64,000 bases of DNA from Sphagnum compactum (Eukaryota > Bryophyta > Sphagnopsida > Sphagnales): assembly GCA_965153455.1 (NCBI GenBank), contig OZ234503.1, forward strand, positions 8,090,157 to 8,154,156. The letters are read 5' to 3'. Positions 38,140 through 49,800 of the stretch are shown here, piece after piece. Made by a program: the position numbers and the translations under genes. The notes under the pieces are model-generated. The model was not told the DNA's origin. It worked only from the letters and a program-made list of their open reading frames with translations, and did no database searches. The stretch's first letter is position 1; every line of letters starts with the position of its first letter.

Positions 38140-38870
38140 GCACACAACAGGAGTTTGCACAGACCACGAGAGCTCAGCTGTCTACAGAAGTTTCCCGCTA
38201 AATTGAACGAGAACCTTTATGATCTGACAAGCGTGATTATTACTGCACTACAATTCTGTGATCGTAAGGAAAAATTACGGGTTGTACAATTTCTGTCCCA
38301 GGGTGCGCGTACCGTTTCTCTGACTTGGAATTAACTTCCACTAAGTTCCGCCAGCAGCACCTTAAAAGTAGCGGTTTTTTACTGACGAAATACAAAATTA
38401 AAAATATGTGATTTTGAAGGTTTTCAGTGGGGAGAAATGAGGAAAATAATAATAATAATACTCCCCAAATTTGTTTATTTAGTTTCACTGTGAACCCAAA
38501 AGTACAGAAGCATGATTAAAGAGACACACAACAGGAGCTCGCACAGAGCATTAGAGCTCAGCTGTGTGCAGGACTTTGCCGTGAAATTGCCCACTTCGTT
38601 TGTGATCTGACAAGCATGGTTACTGCTGCACTACAAGTGTTTGGTTGTAGGGAAGAATAGTGGGTTGTACAATTTCTCCAACTTGGTATTAAGTTCCGCC
38701 AGCAGCACCTCAGAAGCAGCGTTTTTCTTACTGGTGAAATTTAAAGCTAAGAACAAGCGATTTTGAAGGTTCTGCAGACGTGTGGAAAATAATAATAGTA
38801 ATCTCCAAATTCGAACATTTAGTTTTCATTATGTAGCCAAAAATGTAAAAGGATGATTAAAGATTAATAC
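38140..38870. repeat. Diverged tandem duplication, about 385 bp
   Basis: The stretch from the ACACAACAGGAG motif at 38150 recurs from 38526. It includes the GAGCTCAGCTGT, GATCTGACAAGC, GGGTTGTACAATTTCT and AAGTTCCGCCAGCAGCACCT landmarks in the same order. The left inverted copy has only one such unit. Confidence 0.75.
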
Positions 38871-39689
38871 TTTATTTCTGGCTTAAAGCCACACTTGGCT
38901 AAATCTTCTGAGGGATGATGGTCACTTTTTCTACATCTTCCTACCAATGGTAGCCAGTTTGGCGACCAACAAAACTCCTGAAGAAAACACTGCTCAGAAG
39001 ATGAATGCAAGTCGCTTCTCTTGCATCACTCCTGAGGCGTGTCCTGCAAACAAAGAGTGAAACTTCTGTCGATGACATCTTGAGCTAATCTTCTCTCTCT
39101 TCTCAGACAGACATGACTTTCAGTGCAGTACAATTATATCGTTGAGGAAAAAAACTTGGATCCTGCAGTCCAGTACTAAGGCGCTCAACATCATTCACGT
39201 TTGACATAACTCAAATGAATTAAAACATTAAATTAAAATTCAGAGAACGAATTGAACTTGGAAATGGTTTCTCGTGTACCGCTGCACAGGTATTTCCGGC
39301 TCAGAACCTGACCATAAACGTGATTTCAGGCGCAAGACAATTATGCAGTGGTAGCAGAAAAACTATGTGGATTCTCCAGTTCTATACTAGGGTGGTTCAG
39401 TTACGCATGCAACTTGACAATGTGGGATATTTGCAGAGGTAACAACAGTTAGTTTCTAGCAACTCATCATGATTTTCGTGAGCTGTCGTGGAGGCTCCAA
39501 ATTGTGAATGCCCATCTACAAAATAAACACAAAGTAAGTGGAAACTACCATCAAGGATTAGACCACTCTTAGAATCGTAATAGTATCTAATGTTAGGGAT
39601 TCAGGACAAGGATTCAAGCATATGAAAGGAACTATTAAACTAATTCAAGAAATGAACCAGTAATATGCATTCGTTTCAGGAATTAAACA

Positions 39690-39850
39690 AATCAGGAACC
39701 TCCATCAACAATTACATTAGGAATTTACTTCAAAAGTTGAACAAATTAGGAACCTCCATCAGGAATTACTTCAGGAGCTGAACAAATCAGGAACCTCCAT
39801 CATGCATTACTTCAGGAGCTGAACAAATCAGGAACCTCCATCTGGAAGAA
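39690..39850. repeat. 41-bp minisatellite (right copy)
   Basis: Units marked by AGGAACCTCCATC start at 39694, 39748, 39789 and 39830. The last three are 41 bp apart and the first step is 54 bp. This is the reverse-complement counterpart of the array at 27337-27590, with fewer units. Confidence 0.85.
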
Positions 39851-41073
39851 AATCTTGTTCGTTTCTTCCAACAGCCGTCCCAAAAAAATTAGAGGAAACA
39901 TATCCTCTAAGCAAAGGAATTGGGTGGGAACGGTCTCCTAAAACTCATGACTGAGAATAAAAGACATGGAAGGGGGATGAGGGTGTCTGCCTAGAGGCTG
40001 GAACTCATGACAAAAAGGTGAAAAAATGGCAGGAATCACATGTTGAGTCCTAGGTTAGGACGTATATTTCTCCTTCAAGAAGTGGGCTTCACATATGGTT
40101 CCTTCCAATTGGTGCCATAGTAGGACACTAGCTTGAAGAAAGTTAGAAGATTGCAACTATTTCCTCAAATTGGCACTATCAAATGACATTATAAAGTTAA
40201 TGAATATGACCTAGGGAAAAAAAGGGTTCAATGTTGAAGGAACCACTAGAGAAAATCTAAGAAAGTTGCTACAACATCTTCACATCAAAATGACTTTATG
40301 GATCATCTAGAACACAAATTTAATTTGGTCTTGGTGCTTGTACACCACATATGGTTGTACAAAATAATTTTTTTTCACAAATGCAACAAACAACAATGAA
40401 AATGAGGCATGGCCAAGGATTTGTTACCCAAAATCTCAATAATGTTGCTTCCAATTGTAAAGGTGATTTTTCTCATCTTGAATGTTGAAGAACCCAAATG
40501 TTAATTGCCAGCTAGGATCAAACTTTTCATTTCATCTAGCTACCTTACATTTCATAATGCACATTGCATAGTAATACAAAGGACAGTAACAGTGACCACA
40601 TGATGTCACACATATGTCAATGCAATGAAAATTTTCATTGCAAAAAGGGCAATTTTAAACATAAAAGACAATATTTTTCCAAAATATGCATGCTTGGCAA
40701 TAGGAACTAGACATGGAAAAATAATACAACCTAACTTCAACTTAAATGAAGACCCAATAATCAAAGTTTGCTGTTCTTTGCAACTATTACATGGCAAACT
40801 CCAATGACAATGTCTCATTAAAAACCTAAGATTTCTTCAACATGTGAGTGTACAAACTTTTGATGATAGCTTGAAATTCAAAGCTAGTGTGGGATTTGTG
40901 TTTCCACCCGTTTTTGTCAAACCTAGGCCTAAACAAAACACCCAAGGTGTATAACAATTTGGATGGGTGGTTCCTAACACCTCTTAAGATTCAAAGGGGT
41001 CTTCAAGAAACCATGATACAAGTTGGGCTCAAAGCAAAGGAGCAGCACAAAAGCCAATTGGTGAAGTTATTCC

Positions 41074-41304
41074 TTGTTGTTGATCTCTATTTGGGGGAAG
41101 ATTATTTTTCTTAGTACCCAATTGAAGGTTCATCAGTCACATGTGAAAGTTGGTTATGATGAAATGACCCAAGAAAGAATGTTGAATGTTGTCATAACTA
41201 AAGTGGATTCGCAAGAGAATATGGAATGGCTAAAAATTTGGAATGGGGACCAAAATTTCTTTTCACCTAGGCCAATAAATGGGCCAACATTAATCCTTGG
41301 TTGA
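41074..41304 (+). pseudogene. Decayed repeat-encoded reading frame
   Basis: This frame contains VHQSHVKVGYDEMTQER and WLKIWNGDQ and corresponds to 23766-23966 on the minus strand of the left copy. It is an unrecognised transposon-like protein relic, open for 76 codons here. Confidence 0.4.
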
Positions 41305-41559
41305 ATATAAGAACATTTTGGTGGCATGTACATACTCCCATGTATTTGCATCTTTTTGTTTTTCACACAACTTGTTAATATGTATGAATGAATGTGTTTT
41401 CAATTATTAATACATTGTAAACACATGGATCTTTGGTAACTCCACAAGGTTATGTTAGTTTAGTTTGCCCTTTACATCATTCAACGAAGGCATTTCCATA
41501 TTGTGTTGAAATGAATGCACATTACGGTGTACACAATTTGAGGGTAATTTGGAATTATA

Positions 41560-43205
41560 TATAGTATCAAAAGTAGCAACATGTAAGATTTTCATTCACT
41601 TTGAATTATTTTAAACACCACATATAAATGACTTGGGTTTCAAAATCAAAAGAAGTCATAATAATGATAAATATGAAATTAAAACATAATTGTACATTTG
41701 TGTAAATGTACACAAATAATTTATTTCACAACAATTTTCTATTTTTAAAAATTTCATAACTTCATTTTATTTTTGTCAAATGATTAAAAAAACATTTAAC
41801 CCAAAAAAAATTTCAATGGAATAAGATTTTTCAACCTAAAAATCCATAATCATGAACATTATGTAGAATGAACATTTTAAAATCATATGATATAAATTCC
41901 ACAACTTTAAGAAAAATTGAAAACTTTGATGGGAAAGATTGTTCCTATTGGTTTCTTTTATGTATGTGTAAAATTTCAAGGAAAATTTTCATTAAATGTA
42001 GTTTTTCTTAATCCTTTTATTGGAATTGCATAAATGTGATAGGGTTCTGCAAATTAAAATAATATTTTGTTAGGTAAAAACACAATCATAGGAGCCACCC
42101 AAGTGAGTGGACACTCCTTAAATTGCATTTTTGTATGTTTGAAAGATCACAAGGTTTGAAGGATTATAAAAGAAACATAATAATTTGGACTATCATAAAT
42201 TTTTTTGGAATATTTTCCATTAACTCCAAAGTTTATATGTTCAAAGCTTGACACATATCAAAAAAAAATTTGTATGTTCAAAGCACTCAAACCTCGAAAA
42301 TGGACAGTCCTTACACTAGAAGAAAAACCCCATTTTTCGACTTGTCTTATGCAACTAAAAGTGTCTTTTGCAACTATTTTTTATCAAAAAAATAGCAAAA
42401 GACACTTTTAGTCGCCTAAGACAAGTCGAAAAATGGGGTTTTTCTACTAGTGTTATTTTTTCAAATGTTTTTTTTTTTACCAAATGTGCACCATTCCTTC
42501 TGAAAATTGGAGAGGATTTTAACATTGATAATTACAAGGGCAAAAACATTTGAACTAATGAAAATTGTTTATATAACCAATTTTAGCTCATTTGGTTCAA
42601 ACATGCAAAAGTTGTTTGTATTTATGTGATAAAAGGCATGAATGCAGAATATGTATGATTAAAATCAATTTTTAGTCAAAACATATTTATATCTGACATG
42701 TAGTGTTAAACTGGGTGTCAAAATTATAAAATTTTGAGTTATAAACCAATGCAAAACTGACATAGGTCATGCTTGTGGCAAACTTTTCCTTAGGTGGTAC
42801 CACTAAAAACCACCTTACCAAAATCACAGGAAAGTTGGACCCAATTTAAGAAATAAAATTCCATCTACTTATACATTAGTTTATTTGATTGGATTAGGTG
42901 GGCTATGCGTTCCCCACCTATGCACATAGTCATGAAAAATAATGAACACCCACAAACATATAATATGCATTAACATTTTGATTCCTAAACCATTCTTGAC
43001 CCATTCTTGACCCAATTCCTAATTTTAAAAAAGAAAGTGTCCTTACATTTACATAGTAGATATTTTTTCTTGTTTATTTAATACATGCACAAGGGAATGA
43101 TCCAAACTAATCATTAAAATAGCAAAAGGTGAAAATAATTATCGTTTGTGTTTTTGACATTAATGGCCCTTCATGGCTTCAAAATCTTGACTTCAAAAAT
43201 TTATA
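41560..43205. mobile_element. 1.65-kb insertion in the right repeat copy
   Basis: The left copy passes straight from the equivalent of 41555 (GGAAATTATAT) to the equivalent of 43210 (GTGAGTTTG, then TTTACCTATTGGGCC), whereas the right copy has about 1650 bases between. Part of the inserted sequence recurs inverted at about 62330-62900, showing that it is dispersed. Exact ends and target duplication could not be fixed by eye. No coding capacity is seen. Confidence 0.6.
42314..42452. mobile_element. 139-bp fold-back CACTA MITE
   Basis: It starts CACTAGAAGAAAAACCCC and ends GGGGTTTTTCTACTAGTG, flanked by the 3-bp duplication TTA (42311-42313 and 42453-42455). The two halves are nearly perfect inverted repeats (GACTTGTC, AAAAGTGTCTTTTGC and others), so the single strand folds into one long hairpin. 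It shares the TIR core and the TTGCAACTA subterminal motif with the 5.1-kb element at 18018, so it belongs to the same family. The matching empty site lies near 62670-62690 in another repeat copy. Confidence 0.93.
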
Positions 43206-43517
43206 ACTAACTGTTTGTGAGTTTGCTTTACCTATTGGGCCATTTCAAGGCAATGATTGGGACCAACAATAACCCAATGATAAGAAGGTAATGAGAAGAA
43301 TCTTCATCAATTATGTAATTATGATTGAAGTGTTTGCCTTTTCCTTGCTCGTAGATTCTTTTGTCCAAAACACTTTTACATTTATTTTCACATTATGTAT
43401 TTTGATTACATGGATCATGGAAATGCATTTTCATTTCAATTGTCATTTTGTTTTTCTAGGTACATCAAGCTTGTGCTTGAATGAGATAGCCACCTCAAGT
43501 CCAAGCCAAAGTTTCTT

Positions 43518-43910
43518 ATGGCATGGAGGTTTGGTGCACCACCAACCACCATGTACACACCTAAAATTGAAGCAAATTGGGGTTTAAAACATCGTGGGGG
43601 TGGGGGTCGATATTTGGATATGCCCAAAGGCATGATCCCGTATGATGAGACATCTTTTCATAATGAGTATGTTGCTAAGCAAACCATAAGCAATGTTGGT
43701 GATGCCTGAATTGAAGTTCCTCCCCATGATGATTTGGAGCAAAAAATATATATAATTTCACAAGTAACTTTGGCCCAAACAATTCTTGCATCAATGGTTG
43801 GGCCTAAAGGATGTAAAAGCAAAAGATGGAAAATCAAAGAGGTGGATACAAATGTAGACAACTTTTTTATTGGTGCCCATGGTAGTTTTGTGCAAACAAA
43901 GGTTTTTATC
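43518..43910 (+). pseudogene. Decayed repeat-encoded reading frame
   Basis: Open from 43518 to a stop at 43707, and continuing in the same frame past that stop to about 43910. Soluble, lysine-rich segments (GPKGCKSKRWKIKEVD) and PPHDDLEQ are readable. It matches the minus strand of 17540-17890. The protein family is unknown. Confidence 0.4.
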
Positions 43911-45083
43911 TAGACAATGGTTCCATTTGCAAGTGTTTCCAAGCAAGCATATGTCACCCATATGACACAATACCCTTTGTATTTTGTAGTTTTGGGCATT
44001 ATGGGATGACCATCATCCCATATCATCTATTTAATGTTGTTGAAACTCTTGATTCCCCGATCCCTAAAGAGTTGATAGAGTTCTTCAAGAACGTAAGGTC
44101 ACTTTCACACTTTAGAGAAAGAAATTGATTATAATTTCCTTATACAAATTTTCATGTCATAACACATTTTTTTGCTTGGTTTATTTACATGTGAAATTGT
44201 TGGGATCATGGTCTAGTATTGCACGGATGGTATTTCTATATAAATTATATGTGGACATGATCTTTGTTTATCGTCCAATAGGAATAGTAGTCCACAGTTG
44301 TTTGAATGGCATGCAAATGCCACCTTATAATGCATTGGAAAGGGTAAAAGCATGGTAAACTATACAAAAAAAGTTGACGAAAGAATATCAAATTTAGGAA
44401 TTTTTCATGAAAACACAAAAAAGTAGATTCAAATTTTACTTAAATTTCATTTTGAAACTATTGAGCCCTCAATTGGGTTTATTGTAAATCAACTACAAAA
44501 TTTCAAAAAAAATAGAATAATAAAAGTAAGAAATAAGTACATTTGAAATTGAATAGTCAATATGGTGTTCAAACCTTCTTTTACAATGCAAAATTAAAAC
44601 ATTAATGTGTAATAAATATTTTGATATTTATCATTCAAGTAAATTTTTTGAATGTGTAATAATTTTGTGATGGGTTTTGGTTCTACTTTTTGTTCACTTG
44701 ACAAGTAGACTAGCAAGCACTTTTAGTTGTAGATTTGACCATGTTTTCATCCAAAAACATTATTGGGAATATGCTTTCTATTGACTTGGATGCAATTTAC
44801 AATCATATTCTAGATGGTCTTTTGCCCATGAAAACTACACATGAAGGTTGGAAAGGTGCATAAGATTGTGGTCCTACATTCATGTAAATGTTATTAGAGA
44901 CATGTGCACCTCCTCAATCAAGGATATTGGATCTTTTCGTTTGCACATGTTTGTGTTTGAATCTTCTTCAATTATTGTTTTCAATAATGTAGAACATTCC
45001 TAACTTTGGGATACAAATTTCCTAAGCCATGCACATTTCTATGAGGTAGCTATATTAACTTTCATGGTTGCACATGAATTAGG

Positions 45084-45398
45084 TTGTCATGTGTTTGGTT
45101 TGGTGGGGGACAAAACCTTTATATTACACATTTGTTTGCATTGGAACAAAATGTTGGCAATGTGGTGCACTATGTGGTTATTCCATCCATAAACTCGCCT
45201 CCTTCACATTTAGTGGAACCATTTGCTCCTAAGGTGGCACAATCTTGGTTTGAACCTCAACAAGCTTTCTTCATAAGTATGTCACATATTTGCAAAAAAA
45301 AAAAACCAAGGTTTTGTTTTCATTTCATTGATGTAATGTCCTTCAACATAAATATTTTGTTGTTAACATCCTTTTTTTTTTTGTTGGTGCTAATTTAA
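45084..45398 (+). pseudogene. Decayed repeat-encoded reading frame
   Basis: A 104-codon frame with THLFALEQNVGNVVH and SINSPPSH, the counterpart of 16306-16521 on the minus strand. It keeps more of the C-terminal side than the left copy. Not recognised. Confidence 0.4.
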
Positions 45399-46539
45399 CC
45401 ATGGGCTTATATGTAGTTCATCATGGATAACTTACCCCCTTATCCACTTTCATCTTTCTTTATACTTAAACAAGTGAAGCAGGAAGCCTTACACTTTATC
45501 GTAAAAGAGGTTAATTACAAGTCCATGGCATCTAGAAATAATGATTCTAGATTTAACATGGGTAAGCTTCAAGAAGTTAAGGATTTTTGAGACATAGAGG
45601 TTAGTGTTGATGATGAGGAGTCTTTTGATGATGCATAAGTGAAATGTTCCATATCTTTGCATATACACATGATGTTAGGTGTATGGACATGTGTGCAATG
45701 TCTTATTTAAAATTGGGGAGTTTGAGGATTTTAATTTGTTTTGGAATGACATTGAATGGTTTTGTTTTCTTTGAATGTGTTCATACAAATTGTGCCAATG
45801 TCAATGTCCTTTCCCATAATAACTAGTTGTTTGTGTTGCCTAGTAGTAAAACAAAATTATTTTAACCCATGTATGAATCAAAAGAAAAACATTCAAAAAT
45901 GTTAAATGCATTGAATCAAAATCCAATGTATTTATGTCATTATTAAAAAATAATTTGTTGAAGCTTGAAGGGTAAAAACATATTATAATGAACCTTTTTG
46001 GATGTCACGAAGGTAAAATTGTCTAGGTTGGATATATATTATTACATAAAACCCATATGCAAGTTGGAAAGTGGACCAACAAAATGGAGTCAAATAAGTG
46101 AAACTAATTTTTTTAAAATTTTCAAATAATACATTAAAAAGATTAATTTTCAATGAAATATGGACTTTGTAATCTAGGCAATTTCAAGGTCATAGTTCAT
46201 AAAAACAATGTTATGGATTCATTACTTATAATGGAATTGAAGATTTTTCCACAAATTTGAGACATGCTATAGTCTCAAGGGTTATGACACTTAGGAGTAA
46301 AAAGTTTGAAAAATATGAAATATGTGATGGACTTTATAGTTCTTTATTATGTGCAATAAAAGTCAAAAGAATTTCAAAGTTCATCACATATCCAAAAGGA
46401 TGTTTTTCATGACCAATATTAAATAAAGATGTTCAAAAAAGTTGAATGTAGGGCACCTTTAACTTGGACATGGAAAAAGATGTCAACTTTAACATCATTT
46501 CAATTTTTTTGTGTTTTCGTTCAAGGTGGGGAATAAGAG

Positions 46540-46710
46540 AGGGAAATGGTGAAAAGTGGCTAGTTGATGAACTTAGAGAGTGCTAAATCATTTCTATCAC
46601 CTCCACTTTGTCAAGTAACTTTTGTCACCTCCAATTTATGTGATTGTGAATATGTTTGGCATGTTCCTACCCTCACCTCATGCACTAACATAAAAAAACA
46701 ATTCTCATCC
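46540..46710 (+). repeat. Dispersed repeat, pairs with 60355-60530
   Basis: About 170 bases recur in the same orientation near the window's right end. Shared landmarks include GGGAAATGGTGAAAA, GATGAACTTAGA, CACCTCCA, TTTGTCAAGTAACTTTTGTCACCTC and CTCATGCACTAACA. Confidence 0.8.
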
Positions 46711-46829
46711 AATCTAACGTATAGCCCTTTTTTTTTTGTTTAAAAACATGCATTTATTTATTTATGTAAAAAAAATCAAAATTTCCATCTTTCAAAATTT
46801 TTAAAAAAAAATTCAAAAATCAAATCCAA

Positions 46830-49800
46830 TGTCAAAATGCAAGAATCAAATTGTTCGATTCATCCTTGACTAGTGTAAACATGCTTATGAGTGAACATTT
46901 AGTGTATCAAAAGACAATGACATGATGATCAACACTTGGTTGCTGATGAAATCTAAGAATAATTTGTAGCTCATCTTTGGATGCTCCAATAGTTTGAATC
47001 ACCTGATTTTGTTAAGAAATGCAAAAGTTATGACCTACAAAATTAGTGAAGTCCTCCACTTGAGATATATTCTTACCCGCACTTACCACTACTAAGTTTT
47101 AACATTTGCACTTTTATCACATGCTATCAAATCCTCTCACCTTTTCACCTGTATAGCTTGGCTAAAAGGCTTCAATTCTCACATGCAAACTCATATTTTG
47201 AAGAGCTTTCAAAGTTCAGCTTTTTTTTTGTTTTTTTGGGGTTTTTTTCTTGTGAAGGGCAATCCTAATTGGCAAAAAAAACCTAATAGAACTACCAATT
47301 TCAAGTCATATTTACCTTAATATTTTACCCAGATGCCCAGACCTATCCAGCTTTGAGTATGAGTATTTCTTATATATTCAAAATTATGAATAAGGTGTGT
47401 CATTAGAATATGTTGATTTGAGAAAAATAAATTGGGATAAATAATATACCCTATCTGTAACCAATGGGTATATCTGGTTAAAAGATATACCCACACCACT
47501 TGGGTCAATCCTTAGGGTTGGTTACTCTAAAATAATTATTTGTTTTTACTACTCACTTGGAGGGCAATATGTGTCCTAGGCTTAGGTACAGGGTCAAACT
47601 GAGTGCACAGTAATTGGACTGCTATTTTTCATCCAAAACATAATGTGCATCCCATTTTCCTACTATGGGTGAATACTATGCCCAAACTGAATTTGGCACT
47701 TCTTGACTGTTATATTTCATCCACAGTTTGGGGTACAAGCCATTATACTGCTGGACCATTCATCCATGAGAGGATCAGACCGTCCTGGAGATGCTACAAC
47801 GAATACAATGAAAAGTCCTGACGTGGGTTCCCTGGCAACGTGGCATTTAATAAATGCCATGGGCATTATTGCAAGTGCTCAGAAGCCTATATTTTTTGCG
47901 CGACATTTCACAAAATGTAAATTTTTAAAAAAGGTTGCATATTCCTATTTTATGGGGGGGAAATCATAATTTTTTTGAAATTAAAACAATAAATCTGACA
48001 ACTTTGAACTTAGATTTTAGTTTCAAGGCATTTTTTTATACCAAAATTTCACTTTTTGGATAGGTTGCAAAAATTTGTCACCTTCTACTGTAGTACCTAG
48101 GCTGGTTAGGCACTAATTAATTATTTTTGGAATTGCCTAAAATTCTGAAAAATATTTACCTGCCATGCCGAGAATCTGAAAGAAACTTTTAAACACTCCA
48201 TTTTCATTATCTAGTATAGTGCCAAGTTGTAAAATATTACTATTTTTACTACCGAAAGTAAATGATTTTTTTTTTATTAGTCACCTTGTTGCTGAACCAA
48301 CCATATACTAGAGTAATACTAAATTCCTGTTGAGATAATCACAATTGATGGAAACATCATGAAGTTGAAAAAAGAACACTGTGCTCAGTAGTTGGACAGA
48401 CTTTGATTTTTCCATCTTGTTTCTCTCAAACATACATAAGAGAAACCCCAAATGGAAGGCTGGGGAGCAGACAGCCCCAAATTACATATAAAAAGAACTC
48501 AGAAGATAGGATGGTGGGAGAAATCACCAAGTGATAGTGCTTTTCCAGTGCCTCTCAAACATTGAGGGGTGGGGTGCTTGAGCCACAGTGTTAGATATAT
48601 GGTTTTAAGAAGTAGGGCTTAAAACTTCAAATCTCAGGAAGATCACCTATTTCTCACTATAAGGTTGAAGCTAGTTTTACCATATTATAGTGTTCTCACC
48701 CAAGTGAGTATGTAGGCCTTGCATAAAGGCACAGGCCAATCCATGATTTCTTTGGTGGAATTTTTTTGCCATTTTGTCAAAATTTTCACTTTTAAAAGTA
48801 AAAAACGCTAAAAAAGACCAAAAATTGCCACAATTGCCTACTGTGTGAAAGGGTGCTTAAGAAATTTTACTTTAATATTTTGAATCTTGCCAAATTTGGC
48901 TAAATAAATTATGGATGATCACCACTTAAGCAACATTACAAAATTGAAGAAACAAAACACTGGGCGCAATAAATAATTTCAGTAGATGTGATGTGATGGT
49001 CGGTGACTGATGACAGCCTTCCTTAAGTGACCTAATGAATTGCTGGTGATTCAGTTCCTGATCAACTGATCTAGTTGTACTAGCAAATCAAGCCTGGCCA
49101 ATTCATTGTCCTTGTTCAATGCCAGTTGGCTTCTTCTCTATAACTAGGTGTTGATATTGGGCAATTCAAAAATGCCAATTTTGGTTCTATTCTTTACAAT
49201 TCTAGCCAGCTAGGGAAAAGTATCAATCATTTCTTTTTCTCCCTAGCACATCTTTGGACTTCTTGGGAACACATGATGAAATTTATGGGAACATGAGGAT
49301 AATTGGAAAAACTTTAATACAGTTCAAATCAATTTGAAAGATGGTCATCAAACAAAGCAAAGCAAAGCAACTCCACGGGCAAATGGAACTTAACAACCCA
49401 ATGCCCTTGGGGGAGGCGCGGGGGGAGGTACTAACACCATATAATGTCCAACTTCTATGCTAGTTTTTATGCACAACACAGCTCAAAACGTTATTACATT
49501 CCAAGGACACAGCACAGTTTTCACATAAGATGGCATTGGGCTAAATATTCATTTGCATTTGTACAGAGGTTATACAATAAAATAATCTGGTTGGGGAGAA
49601 GATCTTCCCCTGCATAGACAGTCAAAAGCAGGGCAGTTTTTTCCCCCTTAATTTGCGATATTGAAAAAATGGTGAAGTTTCTTTAATATTAAAATTAGTT
49701 GAATTTACAGTAGGAAAAAGAATTCAAAAAAATCTCAATTTTTGATATAAAAAAAGCACTCGTCGTAAGTGATGTTATTATTGTAGTATATATAATATAT

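Larger units (their letters stand above)
32225..40100 (+). repeat. Direct repeat segment A (first copy)
   Basis: Segments of this block recur downstream in the same orientation and order: 32230-32530 with 46830-47110, 33130 with 47150, 33280-33470 with 48230-48460, 35530-36000 with 48660-49120, 36220-36660 with 49300-49610, 37100-37230 with 50100-50240 and 39110-39420 with 51080-51400. Many small indels separate them. A third partial copy lies at 51940-54420. The block 37445-40080 is also mirrored in the left inverted copy. No intact gene is present. Confidence 0.75.
37445..48310 (+). repeat. Large dispersed repeat, right copy
   Basis: This is the counterpart of the left inverted copy. The central part (about 40100-46510) carries the decayed coding frames. 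It keeps the empty CACTA target site near 43530. It has its own 1.65-kb insertion at about 41560-43205 and lacks much of the left copy's 24050-25320 and 25472-26365. The terminal segment 48080-48310 matches 12770-13010 inverted. Confidence 0.78.

Noticed and set aside
47603-47969. Two overlapping frames of 72 and 88 codons
   Set aside because: They overlap in different frames, lie inside repeat DNA, and show no motif or conserved counterpart.
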